A stretch of 64,000 bases of DNA from Skermanella stibiiresistens SB22 (GCF_000576635.1 NZ_AVFL01000002.1:310001-374000), one strand, 5' to 3'; shown: positions 1 through 8,123, numbered from the stretch's first letter. The notes: a model not told the origin generated them from the letters alone. Program-made: numbers and translations.

Positions 1-618
1 CGCCGCCAAGTCCAGTAGCGGCATGAAGGCGGTCGGCTCCTGCGCCCCGGCCAAGGCGTAGCGACGATTGAAGATGAAGCAGGGCACCGCCTGGATGCCC
101 AACTGCCGCGCCACCGACTCCGTGGCCCTGATGGCGGCGATATCGGCGGTACCGGCCAGATAATCGCGTGCCATGTCCGGGTCCAGCCCAGCCTCCGCCG
201 CCTTGGCGAGCAGCACGTCCTGCTCGCCGATATCGAGCGACTGCACGAAATAGGCGTCGAACAGCAGGTTGGTCATACGATCGGCCAAGCCCGAACGGCT
301 CGCGAGGCGGACAAGCCGATGAGCCGAAAGCGTGTTGGGAGTCCGTCGGATGCCATCGAGCTTGAGGGGAATGCCGTCACGGGCGGCGGTCTCCTCGATC
401 ACGCCATAGACTTGCCGCGCCCGCTCGATCCCGCCGAACTTGGTGGCGAGGTAGGCCACGCGGTCGATCCCTCCCGGAGCCATTTCGGGGTTGAGCTCGT
501 AGGGTTGCCAGCGCCGCTCCAGCGGAAGCCTGGGGCGGTCCGACAGCGCGCGTTCGAGCCGGTGCTTGCCGATGTAGCACCAGGGACAGATGAGGTCGGA
601 ATATATCTCAACGATCAT
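1..618 (-). CDS. DsbA-family oxidoreductase (FrnE-like), C-terminus cut by window edge
   Basis: The reverse strand reads as 206 open codons from an ATG and runs off the left edge. The protein begins with a thioredoxin-fold strand followed by C11-P-W-C14, then a long helical insertion with N-T-L-S-A-H near residues 95-100, and a V-P-C-F cis-proline loop near residue 179. This layout fits the FrnE/2-hydroxychromene-isomerase-like DsbA group, which lack a signal peptide and are thought to act in the cytoplasm as thiol-disulfide oxidoreductases or isomerases. No signal peptide is visible here. The substrate is unknown. There is no Shine-Dalgarno before the ATG, and a TATACT box ends 7 bases before it. 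The family call is firm; the exact function is not. Confidence 0.88.
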   Translation of the reverse strand, partial: MIVEIYSDLICPWCYIGKHRLERALSDRPRLPLERRWQPYELNPEMAPGGIDRVAYLATKFGGIERARQVYGVIEETAARDGIPLKLDGIRRTPNTLSAHRLVRLASRSGLADRMTNLLFDAYFVQSLDIGEQDVLLAKAAEAGLDPDMARDYLAGTADIAAIRATESVARQLGIQAVPCFIFNRRYALAGAQEPTAFMPLLDLAA

Positions 619-802
619 GATGGCGAGTATAATCTCCAAGCCGTTCGGATTGCGAGGGCGCTTGACCTTCGAACGATGTGGATCGACCATATGGGTGAAG
701 GATCAAGGGAGCCTTCGCCAGTCGACCGAACATGATGCCCTCGGGGTGCCGCGTGGCCCCTATCGGATGGGCATCGAACAACAAAAACGGCAGCCAAGAA
801 GC

Positions 803-1567
803 ATGAGCATGACAGACCTTTCCGGCCATACCGCTTTCGTGACCGGCGCGTCCGGCGGGCTGGGACGCCATTTCGCGATCACCCTGGCGCGGGCGGGAGC
901 CAAGGTGGCGCTGGCGGCACGGCGGCCCGACGCCTTGAAGGCGGTGGCCGAGGAGATCGAAGCTTTCGACGGGCGTGCCTTCGCGGTGTCCATGGACGTG
1001 ACGGACGCCGCTTCCATCGCCGCCGCCGTGGAGGCGGCCGAGACCGAGCTTGGACCGATCACGATCCTGATCAACAATTCCGGCGTGACCGAGACGGTCG
1101 CCGCCCTGGAGCAGGACGAACAATCCTGGGACCGGGTGATCGACACCAACCTGAAGGGCGCGTGGCTGGTGGCGACCGAGGTCGCGCGCCACATGGTGCG
1201 GCTGGGCCACGGAGGCAGCATCGTGAACATCGCCTCGATCCTGGGCCTGAGGCAGGGTGGCCAGGTGACGGCCTACGCCACGTCGAAGGCGGCGCTGATC
1301 CAGATGACCAAGCAACTGGCGCTGGAATTGGCGCGGCATCAGATTCGCGTCAACGCTTTGGCGCCAGGCTACATCGAGACCGATCTCAATCGGGAGTTCT
1401 TCGCGACCGATGTCGGCAAGACCCTGATCCGGCGGATTCCGCAACGGCGGCTGGGACAGGCCGGCGACCTGGACGGACCTCTGCTGCTGCTGGCTTCCGA
1501 CGCCAGCCGCTATATGACAGGGAGCGTCGTGGCGGTGGATGGCGGCCATCTGGTCGGCTCCCTTTAG
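803..1567 (+). CDS. SDR-family NAD(P)-dependent oxidoreductase
   Basis: A 254-residue classical short-chain dehydrogenase/reductase. It has the cofactor glycine motif T-G-A-S-G-G-L-G at residues 14-21, N-N-S-G at 91-94 (usually NNAG), and the catalytic set Ser145, Tyr158 and Lys162 (Y-A-T-S-K). V-N-A-L-A-P-G-Y-I-E-T-D follows near 183-194. Length is normal for the family. The frame is open upstream, but M-S-M-T-D at 803 is the first methionine that gives a normal SDR N-terminus; ATG 809 is an alternative. Substrate cannot be read from the sequence. It diverges from the DsbA-like gene across a 184-base gap. Confidence 0.9.
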   Translation: MSMTDLSGHTAFVTGASGGLGRHFAITLARAGAKVALAARRPDALKAVAEEIEAFDGRAFAVSMDVTDAASIAAAVEAAETELGPITILINNSGVTETVAALEQDEQSWDRVIDTNLKGAWLVATEVARHMVRLGHGGSIVNIASILGLRQGGQVTAYATSKAALIQMTKQLALELARHQIRVNALAPGYIETDLNREFFATDVGKTLIRRIPQRRLGQAGDLDGPLLLLASDASRYMTGSVVAVDGGHLVGSL

Positions 1568-1632
1568 CGGCTTCCGCGCCGGTGGTGACGATTTGTTAAC
1601 CGAAGCGCGAAAAACTGGGGGCTGAAGTCTTG

Positions 1633-1650
1633 CCCGGATTCCCATCCGGG
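1633..1650 (+). other. perfect 7-bp hairpin ahead of the 166-residue unknown gene
   Basis: CCCGGAT and ATCCGGG arms enclose a TCCC loop, ending 21 bases before the ATG at 1672. No T-run follows, so it is not a typical intrinsic terminator for the SDR gene. It could be part of the leader of the following gene. Confidence 0.4.
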
Positions 1651-1671
1651 ATCCCGATCCGGTGGCACGCC

Positions 1672-2172
1672 ATGTCCGACGCCTATACCAACGCCAAGAT
1701 TCGGGAAGCCTTGCTGGCTTCGAAGGGGAGCCGCGCGCGTGCCCAGGATATCCTGATGGGGTGGGCGCAGACCGACGACGACCTGCTGCGCGGTCTGGTG
1801 TCGCCTTACCTGAAGGGTATAGTGGCCGGTACCGTGGAGCGGGTCACCCGTCCGTCGGAGCAGGTGACCGCCCCGGCACCGGTGCGCCCTAGTCCTCCGG
1901 CGCGGCCCAGTCCGCCGGTGGCGCCAAGCTCCGCCCGCGCGCCGAACCGGCAGGGCCCGCAACGTCAGCTGTCACCCGAAGCGTTGGACAAGGCGCTGGC
2001 GATGATGGGGCAGGGGGCACCTCCCCGGCAGGCGGCCCCGACGCCCGTCCGCTCGCCGGGCGGCCTGAAGCTCGGGACGACGAACCCGGTGCCGCCAACC
2101 AAGGCGGGCGCCAAGCACCAGCAGACGATGCGCGCACTGGCGGCGCTCTACGCCCGGAAGCACGAGAACTGA
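1672..2172 (+). CDS. conserved-type hypothetical protein with proline-rich linker
   Basis: A 166-residue protein I do not recognise. The first ~60 residues are a compact, charged, probably helical segment (start M-S-D-A-Y-T-N-A-K-I). Residues ~65-140 are rich in Pro, Ala, Arg and Ser with repeated P-S-P-P / R-P-S-P units and look disordered. The end (M-R-A-L-A-A-L-Y-A-R-K-H-E-N) is again helical. There are no membrane segments and no cysteines. ATG 1672 is preferred over an in-frame TTG at 1630 because the extra residues would lie across the hairpin at 1633-1650. Codon use matches the neighbours, so I think it is a real gene, perhaps an adaptor or nucleic-acid-associated protein, but no function is shown. 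Confidence 0.65.
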   Translation: MSDAYTNAKIREALLASKGSRARAQDILMGWAQTDDDLLRGLVSPYLKGIVAGTVERVTRPSEQVTAPAPVRPSPPARPSPPVAPSSARAPNRQGPQRQLSPEALDKALAMMGQGAPPRQAAPTPVRSPGGLKLGTTNPVPPTKAGAKHQQTMRALAALYARKHEN

Positions 2173-2201
2173 GGTTCGAGGCCTGAGATTCCGAGCCTGA
2201 T

Positions 2202-2591
2202 TTAGTCCTTGGCTTTCGCCGGCTCAGCCGCCGCCTTCTTCGGCCACGCGGGCTGGATGCCGACCAAAGTCTCCTTGTTGCCATACGGCTCTGGACGGGT
2301 GTGGCATTCGACCTGGGCCAGTGTGCGATAGCAGTACAGTTCGGGTTCCGCGCGGATGGTGACATCGGGATAGGGGCGGCAATAATGCTTGGTTCGCTCG
2401 TAGTTCACGATCCCGCAGTCCTCGTCCATGACATATGACGCGGCGTGATCCGTGATCGTCTTGCCGGTGTTGATCAGCAGGACGGCCGAGGCGCCGGTCG
2501 TCGCCGCCCCGACCGGACCTTCCAGCACCGCGCATCCCCCCAGCGTGGCGAGCATCGCCAGCAGTCCCAGAAGTCGGCCGCAATTTCCCAT
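2202..2591 (-). CDS. small predicted lipoprotein with cysteine pairs
   Basis: A 129-residue protein with a lipoprotein signal: M-G-N-C-G-R, a hydrophobic stretch (L-L-G-L-L-A-M-L-A-T), then the lipobox L-G-G-C with the lipidated Cys at residue 20. The mature part holds C-G-I-V-N-Y and H-Y-C-R-P, then L-Y-C-Y-R-T-L-A-Q-V-E-C, a CYRTL..VEC pattern seen in small alphaproteobacterial lipoproteins. The C-terminus is Lys/Ala-rich. The methionine at 2591 is chosen because earlier in-frame methionines would put ~16 residues before the signal sequence. It lies 14 bases after the gene at 2606-2884, so the two are probably co-transcribed. Function unknown. Confidence 0.7.
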   Translation of the reverse strand: MGNCGRLLGLLAMLATLGGCAVLEGPVGAATTGASAVLLINTGKTITDHAASYVMDEDCGIVNYERTKHYCRPYPDVTIRAEPELYCYRTLAQVECHTRPEPYGNKETLVGIQPAWPKKAAAEPAKAKD

Positions 2592-2605
2592 TCCACGGCA
2601 CCCCA

Positions 2606-2884
2606 TCAGCGCAGCAGGACGCATTGATGCACGCGGCATTGGACGACGATGAAGACGTCCTTGGACTTGCCACCGGTGCAGGAGACCTTGAACACCGTCT
2701 CGCCCGAGCCGCCGACGATCTGGCGAAGCGGTTCGATCTTGCCGGGTTTGCAGTTGGACGCGATGGCGACCGAACGCGCTTCGGCTGGTGTCGCCAAGGC
2801 CGCCGGGGGCAAGGCGAGGACCGCCATCACGGCGAAAGCCGCCGTGGGATACCAGCCTGTCCGTCTTGTCGTCGCGTAATCCAT
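2606..2884 (-). CDS. small secreted protein with four cysteines
   Basis: A 92-residue protein with a Sec-type signal (Y-P-T-A-A-F-A-V-M-A-V-L-A-L-P-P) and a plausible cleavage site after A-L-A or A-E-A near residues 31-36. The mature protein has four cysteines (S-N-C-K-P, V-S-C-T-G, V-Q-C-R, H-Q-C-V) and a basic, beta-rich core. The start is M-D-Y-A-T-T-R-R; the frame stays open further upstream but would overlap the divergent DUF188 gene. First gene of a two-gene leftward unit with the lipoprotein. I do not recognise a family; the oxidised cysteines suggest a periplasmic or exported role. Confidence 0.65.
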   Translation of the reverse strand: MDYATTRRTGWYPTAAFAVMAVLALPPAALATPAEARSVAIASNCKPGKIEPLRQIVGGSGETVFKVSCTGGKSKDVFIVVQCRVHQCVLLR

Positions 2885-2935
2885 GACGTGTGATAAAACA
2901 AGTCCGGTTAAGTATTCGAAAACGAGGGATGGGAC

Positions 2936-3397
2936 GTGCTCCATATCTATGTCGACGCCGACGCTTGCCCGGTGAAGGACGAGATCTACCGGGTCGCCGA
3001 ACGGTATCGGCTGAAGGTCACCCTGGTCGCCAACAGCCCCTTCCGCGTGCCCTTCGACGAGAGGATCAAGCTGGTGGTTGTGAGCGGTAGTTTCGACGCC
3101 GCCGACGACTGGATCGTCGAGACGGTCGAAACGAACGACATCGTCGTCACAGCCGACATTCCCCTGGCGTCGCGCTGCCTGAAGAAAGGCGCCCGTGTGA
3201 TCGGCTCGACCGGCAAGCCGTTCACCGACACGACCATCGGTCAGGCGCTGGCGGGGCGTGAGTTGAGCCAGCATCTCCGCGAGTCCGGATTGATCACGGG
3301 AGGTCCGGCGCCACTGGGGAAGCAGGACCGATCCAGGTTCCTCCAGCAACTCGACCAGGACATCCAGGCGATCCGAAGAAGCGCCGGAATCCGATGA
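2936..3397 (+). CDS. DUF188 / YaiI-YqxD family protein (UPF0178)
   Basis: A 153-residue protein starting at GTG. It opens with I-Y-V-D-A-D-A-C-P-V-K-D-E-I, the acidic, PIN-like active-site signature of the UPF0178 group, followed by A-N-S, D-A-A-D-D-W-I and V-V-T-A-D-I-P-L-A near residue 80, and the C-terminal G-G-P-A-P-L-G-K-Q-D-R-S-R-F sequence typical of the family. Length matches (about 150). Members are predicted nucleases or RNA-metabolism proteins with no settled function. It diverges from the small secreted protein with only 51 bases between the starts, so the promoters must overlap or sit back to back. Confidence 0.85.
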   Translation: MLHIYVDADACPVKDEIYRVAERYRLKVTLVANSPFRVPFDERIKLVVVSGSFDAADDWIVETVETNDIVVTADIPLASRCLKKGARVIGSTGKPFTDTTIGQALAGRELSQHLRESGLITGGPAPLGKQDRSRFLQQLDQDIQAIRRSAGIR

Positions 3398-3429
3398 GAT
3401 CACCGATGTCTTTTTCCGTCGATTTTCCC

Positions 3430-3458
3430 TTGCGAACCCAAAATTCGGCTGCTAGAAA
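3430..3458 (+). promoter_or_regulatory. candidate sigma-70 promoter of tRNA-Asn
   Basis: TTGCGA, a 17-base spacer and TAGAAA, placing a start about 6-7 bases before the mature tRNA. Each hexamer has two mismatches to consensus, but spacing and position are right. Confidence 0.5.
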
Positions 3459-3470
3459 CCTCCTCGTTGT

Positions 3471-3546
3471 TCCCGGTTAGCTCAGTTGGTAGAGCAGTGG
3501 ACTGTTAATCCGCGTGTCGCTGGTTCGAGTCCAGCACCGGGAGCCA
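3471..3546 (+). tRNA. tRNA-Asn (anticodon GTT)
   Basis: A full cloverleaf can be drawn: acceptor TCCCGGT/ACCGGGA, D-arm with AGCTCAGTTGGTAGAG, anticodon loop ACTGTTAATC carrying GTT, T-arm with GGTTCGAGTCC, discriminator G and an encoded CCA. A 6-bp hairpin (ACCTTC/GAAGGT, 3546-3561) begins at the last base of the CCA and may aid termination or 3' processing. Confidence 0.97.
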
Positions 3547-3641
3547 CCTTCTCCGGAAGGTCTCCAATTCAGCAACGCTTGGCGTCCGCCACGGCGTTGT
3601 TTTTGGTTTTGGGCTAACTCTTCCCGCTGCCCGAAGGCCGA

Positions 3642-4550
3642 TCAGGGGCCGTTGTACCAGACCCTGCCGAAGGACGAGACGTCGTAGCCTTGCAGGTCAT
3701 GCGCCTTCGCGACGGCGTCGGGTGTGCGGGCGAAGGCGAGCAGTGCCTGCGTCTCGGGTTCGAAATAATCCCGGCGCCTCATCACGAGATCGTAACGTTC
3801 GCGGTGGAGGGGAATGAACCCCAGCCTTAGCTGGCGTGCCACGGCGCGGACGGCGACACCGGCATCCGCCGCGCCGTCCAGGATCGCCAGTCCAACCTCA
3901 AGCTCATTATTGACCGGCGGCCCTGCCACGGCGATATCGCCCCACGCGATGCCGGCCTGGTCCAGCAGGTGGTCGAGCAGCACGCGGGCGCCGGATTGCG
4001 GCGGACGGACCGCGACCCGGGCTTTGGTCGTCACGAGATCACCGATGCCCGCTAGACCGAGCGGATTGCCGGCGGCGGTGATCAGTCCCTGGTCCCGCCA
4101 GGCCCATTCGATCGCGACCACATCGAGGTCACCCAGCACCCGCTGGATCGCCGCGACATTGTAACCACCTCCCTGATCGGAAGAGCCGTTCGGAGTGATG
4201 ACGTGGATGCCGCAGGCGGCCGCCTGCCCGGACGCCAGCCGCTCCAGGCCATCCAGGCTGCCGCCCGTCAGAAGCGCCAATCCGCAGCCCGACGCGGTGA
4301 CGCACCAATCCAGCAGGGGATCATGGCTGCCGGCGATGACCCGCGGCGCCAAGGAGGCCGCGACAGGTCGCTCGGCGGTGATGGCCGGTTCGTCCAGCTT
4401 CAGCCAATGGTCGATCTGGACCTTGGGGAACAGCCACTTGCCGCCGACGCGCGTGCAGGGGATCGCCTCCTGGCGCACGAGATCATAGATCTTGCGCTCC
4501 TTGATCCGAAGATAGGCGGCGACCTCCTGGGTGTTCATCAGCTCGGACAT
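3642..4550 (-). CDS. HTH (excisionase/MerR-like) regulator with PBP-like ligand domain, tungstate cluster
   Basis: 302 residues. Residues ~4-52 form an excisionase-type winged HTH: N-T-Q-E-V-A-A-Y-L-R-I, K-I-Y-D-L-V-R, R-V-G-G-K-W-L-F-P, I-D-H-W-L. The remaining ~230 residues resemble a type-2 periplasmic binding fold without a signal peptide (L-L-T-G-G-S-L-D-G-L near the start, then V-A-R-Q-L-R-L-G-F-I-P-L). This architecture is common in regulators beside molybdate or tungstate ABC transporters, where the PBP domain senses the oxyanion. It is the last gene of the leftward set, 30 bases after the binding-protein gene. Probable role: tungstate- or molybdate-responsive control of the cluster; the ligand is inferred from context. 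Confidence 0.85.
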   Translation of the reverse strand: MSELMNTQEVAAYLRIKERKIYDLVRQEAIPCTRVGGKWLFPKVQIDHWLKLDEPAITAERPVAASLAPRVIAGSHDPLLDWCVTASGCGLALLTGGSLDGLERLASGQAAACGIHVITPNGSSDQGGGYNVAAIQRVLGDLDVVAIEWAWRDQGLITAAGNPLGLAGIGDLVTTKARVAVRPPQSGARVLLDHLLDQAGIAWGDIAVAGPPVNNELEVGLAILDGAADAGVAVRAVARQLRLGFIPLHRERYDLVMRRRDYFEPETQALLAFARTPDAVAKAHDLQGYDVSSFGRVWYNGP

Positions 4551-4580
4551 GCGTGATCCCGTCAGTTTTCACGGTCGCTC

Positions 4581-5426
4581 TCAGGAGCCGGACTTCGCCG
4601 CGTTTGGGAAGAACAACTGCTCGCCGCTGATCCTATAGCCGGCGATGGCGTCCTGTCCTTCCGGAGAGATCAGCCAATTGACGAATTTCGCGCCGTCCTC
4701 GACCTTGACGTGGGGGTGCTTCTCGGGATTGACCAGCATGACTCCATACTGGTTGAACAGGCGCTTATCGCCTTCGACCAGCACGACGAGATTTCCTCGA
4801 TTGCGGAAGTTCAGCCAAGTGCCGCGATCGGCCAGCGTATAGGCGTCCATCGCGGCGCTGGTGTTGAGCGTCGGGCCCATGCCTGATCCGGTCGAGCGGT
4901 ACCACGGAGCGGAGCCCGGCGCCACGTCGACATCAGCCGTTTGCCATAGCCGCTGCTCGGCCTTGTGCGTGCCGCTATCGTCGCCCCGCGACGCGAAGGG
5001 AGCCTTGGCGTCGGCGATCTTCCGCATGGCGGCGGTCACGTCCTTCATGCCCTTGACGCTGGCTGGATCGGACTGAGGGCCGACGATGACGAAGTCGTTG
5101 TACATCACATCGCTACGCTTCTTGGAGAAGTCGTCGGCGACGAACTTCTCCTCCGACTTGGTGTCGTGGACGAACAGAACGTCGGCGTCGCCACGCCGGC
5201 CGGTTTCCAGGGCCTGCCCCGTTCCCTGGGCGACCACGCGCACCTGGATGCCGGTCTTGTCCTTGAAGATGGGCAACAGGTAGTCGAACAGACCGGATTG
5301 CTCGGTCGATGTGGTCGACGCGACCGTGATGAAGCGGTCCTGCGCCACGGCGGGCAGGCCGGCGGTGGCGCACAAGCCAGCGGCCACCAGGGCACCGAGC
5401 ATGCGCCGGGTCAGGTTGGTCAACAT
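4581..5426 (-). CDS. tupA: tungstate-type ABC transporter substrate-binding protein
   Basis: 281 residues with a Sec signal (R-R-M-L-G-A-L-V-A-A-G-L, likely cleaved after A-V-A at 28). The mature start V-A-S-T-T-S-T-E-Q-S-G-L-F is the diagnostic oxyanion-binding T-T-S-T loop of TupA-type proteins, followed by V-V-A-Q-G-T-G-Q-A-L and A-D-V-L-F-V-H-D. The fold binds tungstate in the periplasm and delivers it to a TupBC membrane complex, serving tungsten or molybdenum cofactor enzymes. The start overlaps the ATPase gene by 7 bases, showing tight coupling. Molybdate-binding ModA proteins lack the TTSTE loop, so tungstate is favoured, but specificity is untested. Confidence 0.9.
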   Translation of the reverse strand: MLTNLTRRMLGALVAAGLCATAGLPAVAQDRFITVASTTSTEQSGLFDYLLPIFKDKTGIQVRVVAQGTGQALETGRRGDADVLFVHDTKSEEKFVADDFSKKRSDVMYNDFVIVGPQSDPASVKGMKDVTAAMRKIADAKAPFASRGDDSGTHKAEQRLWQTADVDVAPGSAPWYRSTGSGMGPTLNTSAAMDAYTLADRGTWLNFRNRGNLVVLVEGDKRLFNQYGVMLVNPEKHPHVKVEDGAKFVNWLISPEGQDAIAGYRISGEQLFFPNAAKSGS

Positions 5427-6145
5427 AGAAGGTCTCCTCTGAGGAATGCCGCGGCTTCTTGGGTCCGCGGTCGTTCGAAGAAAATTGGAGCGGGCGTCTG
5501 CTCGATCAGGGCGCCTCGGTTGAGGAAGACGATCTCCCCGGCGAGTCGCCGGGCTTGGCCGAGGTCATGGGTGGTCATGACGATCTTGATGCCGTCGCGG
5601 ACGAACTCGCCGATCATGGTCTCGACCGCGCGTGTCGCCGTCGGGTCGAGATTGGCGGTCGGCTCATCCAGGAACAGCACCTCGGGCTTGAGTGACCAGG
5701 CGCGCGCCAGGGCCAGCCGCTGTTGCTCCCCCCCGGACAGGACGCGGGCGGGCCGTTCGGCTATCGCCTCCAGGCCGAAGCGGCCGAGTGCCGTTCGCGC
5801 CGCCGCCCGCCGCTGGCGATATCCCACGCCGGCCAAGGCGAGGGCATGGATGAGATTGCCGACAGCCGAGCGCCGCAACATGACCGGGCGCTGGAACACC
5901 ATGGCGTCCCTGCGCCGGTGGCCGCCAGCGCCTGGTCCCAGCCATTCCACCGTTCCACCGGTCGGATGGATCAAGCCATGGCAAAGTCTCAACGTCAGGC
6001 TCTTGCCGGCGCCGTTGGGTCCGAGGATGACGGTGGGGGCGTGGCCTTGCAGCGTGAGATCCAACGCGCCGATCAGCGTGGAGCCGCCGACGGTATATCG
6101 CACTCCCTTCAGACGGAGCGGCAGGCTTGTCGGGTCATCACGCAT
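5420..6145 (-). CDS. tupC: tungstate-type ABC transporter ATP-binding protein
   Basis: 241 residues from the chosen start M-R-D-D-P-T-S. Walker A G-P-N-G-A-G-K-S at 42-49, Q-loop V-F-Q-R-P near 83, signature L-S-G-G-E-Q-Q near 134, Walker B V-L-F-L-D-E-P near 155 and switch T-T-H-D near 188. ATG 6145 is preferred because AAGGA lies 5 bases upstream (6151-6155 on the plus strand); an upstream in-frame ATG at 6187 has no close ribosome site. First gene of the unit tupC-tupA-regulator. The cognate permease TupB, normally adjacent, is not found on either side. Confidence 0.88.
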   Translation of the reverse strand: MRDDPTSLPLRLKGVRYTVGGSTLIGALDLTLQGHAPTVILGPNGAGKSLTLRLCHGLIHPTGGTVEWLGPGAGGHRRRDAMVFQRPVMLRRSAVGNLIHALALAGVGYRQRRAAARTALGRFGLEAIAERPARVLSGGEQQRLALARAWSLKPEVLFLDEPTANLDPTATRAVETMIGEFVRDGIKIVMTTHDLGQARRLAGEIVFLNRGALIEQTPAPIFFERPRTQEAAAFLRGDLLC

Positions 6146-6649
6146 GTCGATCCTTGGAAGCCGCTCGTCGTCTGCCTGCGAAAACATGCATAAACCTGCA
6201 ACGTTTCCTAAGAAAGGTCAAATGTGTTGGTTGGCGGCGTAACTCGACATCAAGGCGTGACTCTCGGTGGGACGATTATCAATCGAGCGCCTCGGTGGCG
6301 TTCGACTGCGTCAATGTCATGGCTCAGCCATCGCGGTGACCACATCGCGGAACACTGGGGCTCGTCATTGTGGGTTTGTCGTCGTAAGCTTCCCGACCGC
6401 TGGAGCATAGCTGCTCAAATATGAGGCAGATCCGCACGGCACGCCGGTCGCGATCGCGTCGCCTCCGCTCCAGTGGGGAAGGCGGGCAGGGCTGCTGGGT
6501 TCGAGGTGCGGGCAAAGCCGGCGGTGGTTTTGCCCCAGTTAGGGCGCTTCGGCCAAACCCGTGGGGTCGGCCTTCGCGCGCCGCGCGGTGACGGGCGAGG
6601 GAGTTGATACTTTCACGCCGTGCGCGTCCGTCGAGGCCGGAAAATGGAA
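6146..6649. other. gene-free region upstream of tupC and downstream of glnA
   Basis: About 500 bases with no credible coding sequence on either strand. I looked on the minus strand for a TupB-like permease or its remains and saw none. Near tupC there is a TTGACC-like box on the minus strand (plus 6216-6221) and a TTTC/GAAA inverted repeat (around 6204-6215) that might be an operator. A 13-base palindrome ATGGCT-c-AGCCAT lies at 6319-6331. The part nearer glnA (6420-6600) is GC-rich and featureless to me. Confidence 0.5.
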
Positions 6650-6678
6650 ACGGGGCGGCGGATGAACCGTCGCCCCGT
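6639..6678 (-). terminator. intrinsic terminator of glnA
   Basis: Plus-strand arms 6650-6661 and 6667-6678 form a 12-bp stem with one G-T pair and a 5-base loop. Read on the minus strand it is followed by TTTCCATTTT, a T-rich tail, 35 bases after the glnA stop. Confidence 0.75.
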
Positions 6679-6713
6679 CTCGTGGTCGGAACGAATGCTT
6701 CGAACCGGGCCGA

Positions 6714-8123
6714 TTAGACCGAGTAGTACATCTTGTACTCGATCGGGTGCGGCGAGGTCTCGAAGGCCATCTGCTCCTCGCGCTTCAGCTCGATATAGGC
6801 CTCGATCATGTTCGGAGCGAAGACGTCGCCCTTGGTCAGGTAATCGTTATCGGCTTCCAGGCTGTCGAGCGCCTGACGGAGCGAACCGCACACGGTCGGA
6901 ACCGCGGCCAATTCGTCCGGCGGCAGGTCGTACAGGTTCTTGTCCATCGCCTCGCCGGGATGGATCTTGTTCTGGATGCCGTCCAGGCCGGCCATCAGCA
7001 TGGCGGCGAAGGCCAGGTAGGGGTTCGCCGACGGATCGGGGAACCGGACCTCGACGCGCTTGCCCTTGGGGCTCGCGACGTAGGGGATGCGGCAGGACGC
7101 CGACCGGTTGCGGGCCGAGTAGGCCAGCAGCACGGGAGCCTCGTAGCCGGGGACCAAACGCTTGTAGCTGTTGGTCGACGGGTTGGTGAAGGCGTTCAGG
7201 GAGCGGGCGTGCTTGATGATGCCGCCGATGTAGTACAGCGCCATGTCGGACAGGTCGGCGTAGCCCGAGCCCGCGAACACCGGCTGGCCGTCCTTCCAGA
7301 TCGACTGGTGGCAATGCATGCCCGAGCCGTTGTCGCCGAACACCGGCTTCGGCATGAACGTGGCGGTCTTGCCATAGGCGGCCGCGACGTTGTGCACGAC
7401 GTACTTGAACTGCTGCATGTTGTCGGCGGTCTTGACGAGCGTCGCGAACTTGATGCCCAGCTCGTGCTGCGAAGCGGCCACCTCGTGGTGGTGCTTCTCG
7501 ATCTCGACACCCATCTCGCCCAGGACGGTCAGCATCTCGGCCCGCAGGTCCTGCGCGGAGTCGATCGGGGGAACCGGGAAGTAGCCGCCCTTGACGGTCG
7601 GGCGGTGGCCCAGGTTGCCGTCGGCGAGCTTCTTGCCCGAATTATACGGACCTTCCTCGCTGTCGATCTTGTAGTAGCATTGGTTCATCGAGACTTCGTA
7701 ACGCACGTCGTCGAACACGAAGAACTCGGCTTCGGGACCGAAATAGGCGGTATCACCAATGCCGGCAGCTTCCATGTACGACTGCGCGGCCTTCGCGATC
7801 GAGCGCGGGTCACGGTTGTAGGGCTGCCCGCTGGAGGGATCGTGGACGTCGCAGAAGATGTTCAGCATCGGCTGCGCGGCGAACGGATCCATGACGGCGG
7901 TCGAGGCATCCGGCATCAGCGTCATGTCGGATTCGTTGATCGCCTTCCAGCCAGCGATGGACGAGCCGTCGAACATGATGCCATCGGTGAAGGACTCTTC
8001 CTCGATGGTGCAGATGTGCTGCGCGGTGTGATGCATCTTGCCGCGAGGGTCGGTGAAGCGAAGGTCGACGTACTTGACGTCGTGTTCCTTGATCAGGTCG
8101 AAGACCTTGCTGATGTCAGACAT
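6714..8123 (-). CDS. glnA: type I glutamine synthetase
   Basis: 469 residues, the standard GSI-beta length. It makes glutamine from glutamate, ammonia and ATP in the cytoplasm as a dodecamer. Visible marks: [10 protein letters not shown] near residues 52-61 (GS N-terminal), H-H-H-E-V near 208, the ATP signature [12 protein letters not shown] near 260, N-R-S-A-S-C-R-I-P, and the adenylylation loop N-L-Y-D-L-P-P with Tyr near 397, so it is probably controlled by GlnE. The ATG at 8123 has GAGG 4-7 bases upstream; the frame is open further but that extension is not protein-like. It lies 257 bases after glnB, with a 6-bp hairpin (8161-8181) in the spacer. Nitrogen control through the glnB promoter and GlnB-dependent adenylylation is expected. 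Confidence 0.98.
   Translation of the reverse strand: MSDISKVFDLIKEHDVKYVDLRFTDPRGKMHHTAQHICTIEEESFTDGIMFDGSSIAGWKAINESDMTLMPDASTAVMDPFAAQPMLNIFCDVHDPSSGQPYNRDPRSIAKAAQSYMEAAGIGDTAYFGPEAEFFVFDDVRYEVSMNQCYYKIDSEEGPYNSGKKLADGNLGHRPTVKGGYFPVPPIDSAQDLRAEMLTVLGEMGVEIEKHHHEVAASQHELGIKFATLVKTADNMQQFKYVVHNVAAAYGKTATFMPKPVFGDNGSGMHCHQSIWKDGQPVFAGSGYADLSDMALYYIGGIIKHARSLNAFTNPSTNSYKRLVPGYEAPVLLAYSARNRSASCRIPYVASPKGKRVEVRFPDPSANPYLAFAAMLMAGLDGIQNKIHPGEAMDKNLYDLPPDELAAVPTVCGSLRQALDSLEADNDYLTKGDVFAPNMIEAYIELKREEQMAFETSPHPIEYKMYYSV

Noticed and set aside
6146-6713. Remnant of a TupB permease upstream of tupC
   Set aside because: Reading the minus strand gave no hydrophobic helices or permease motif.
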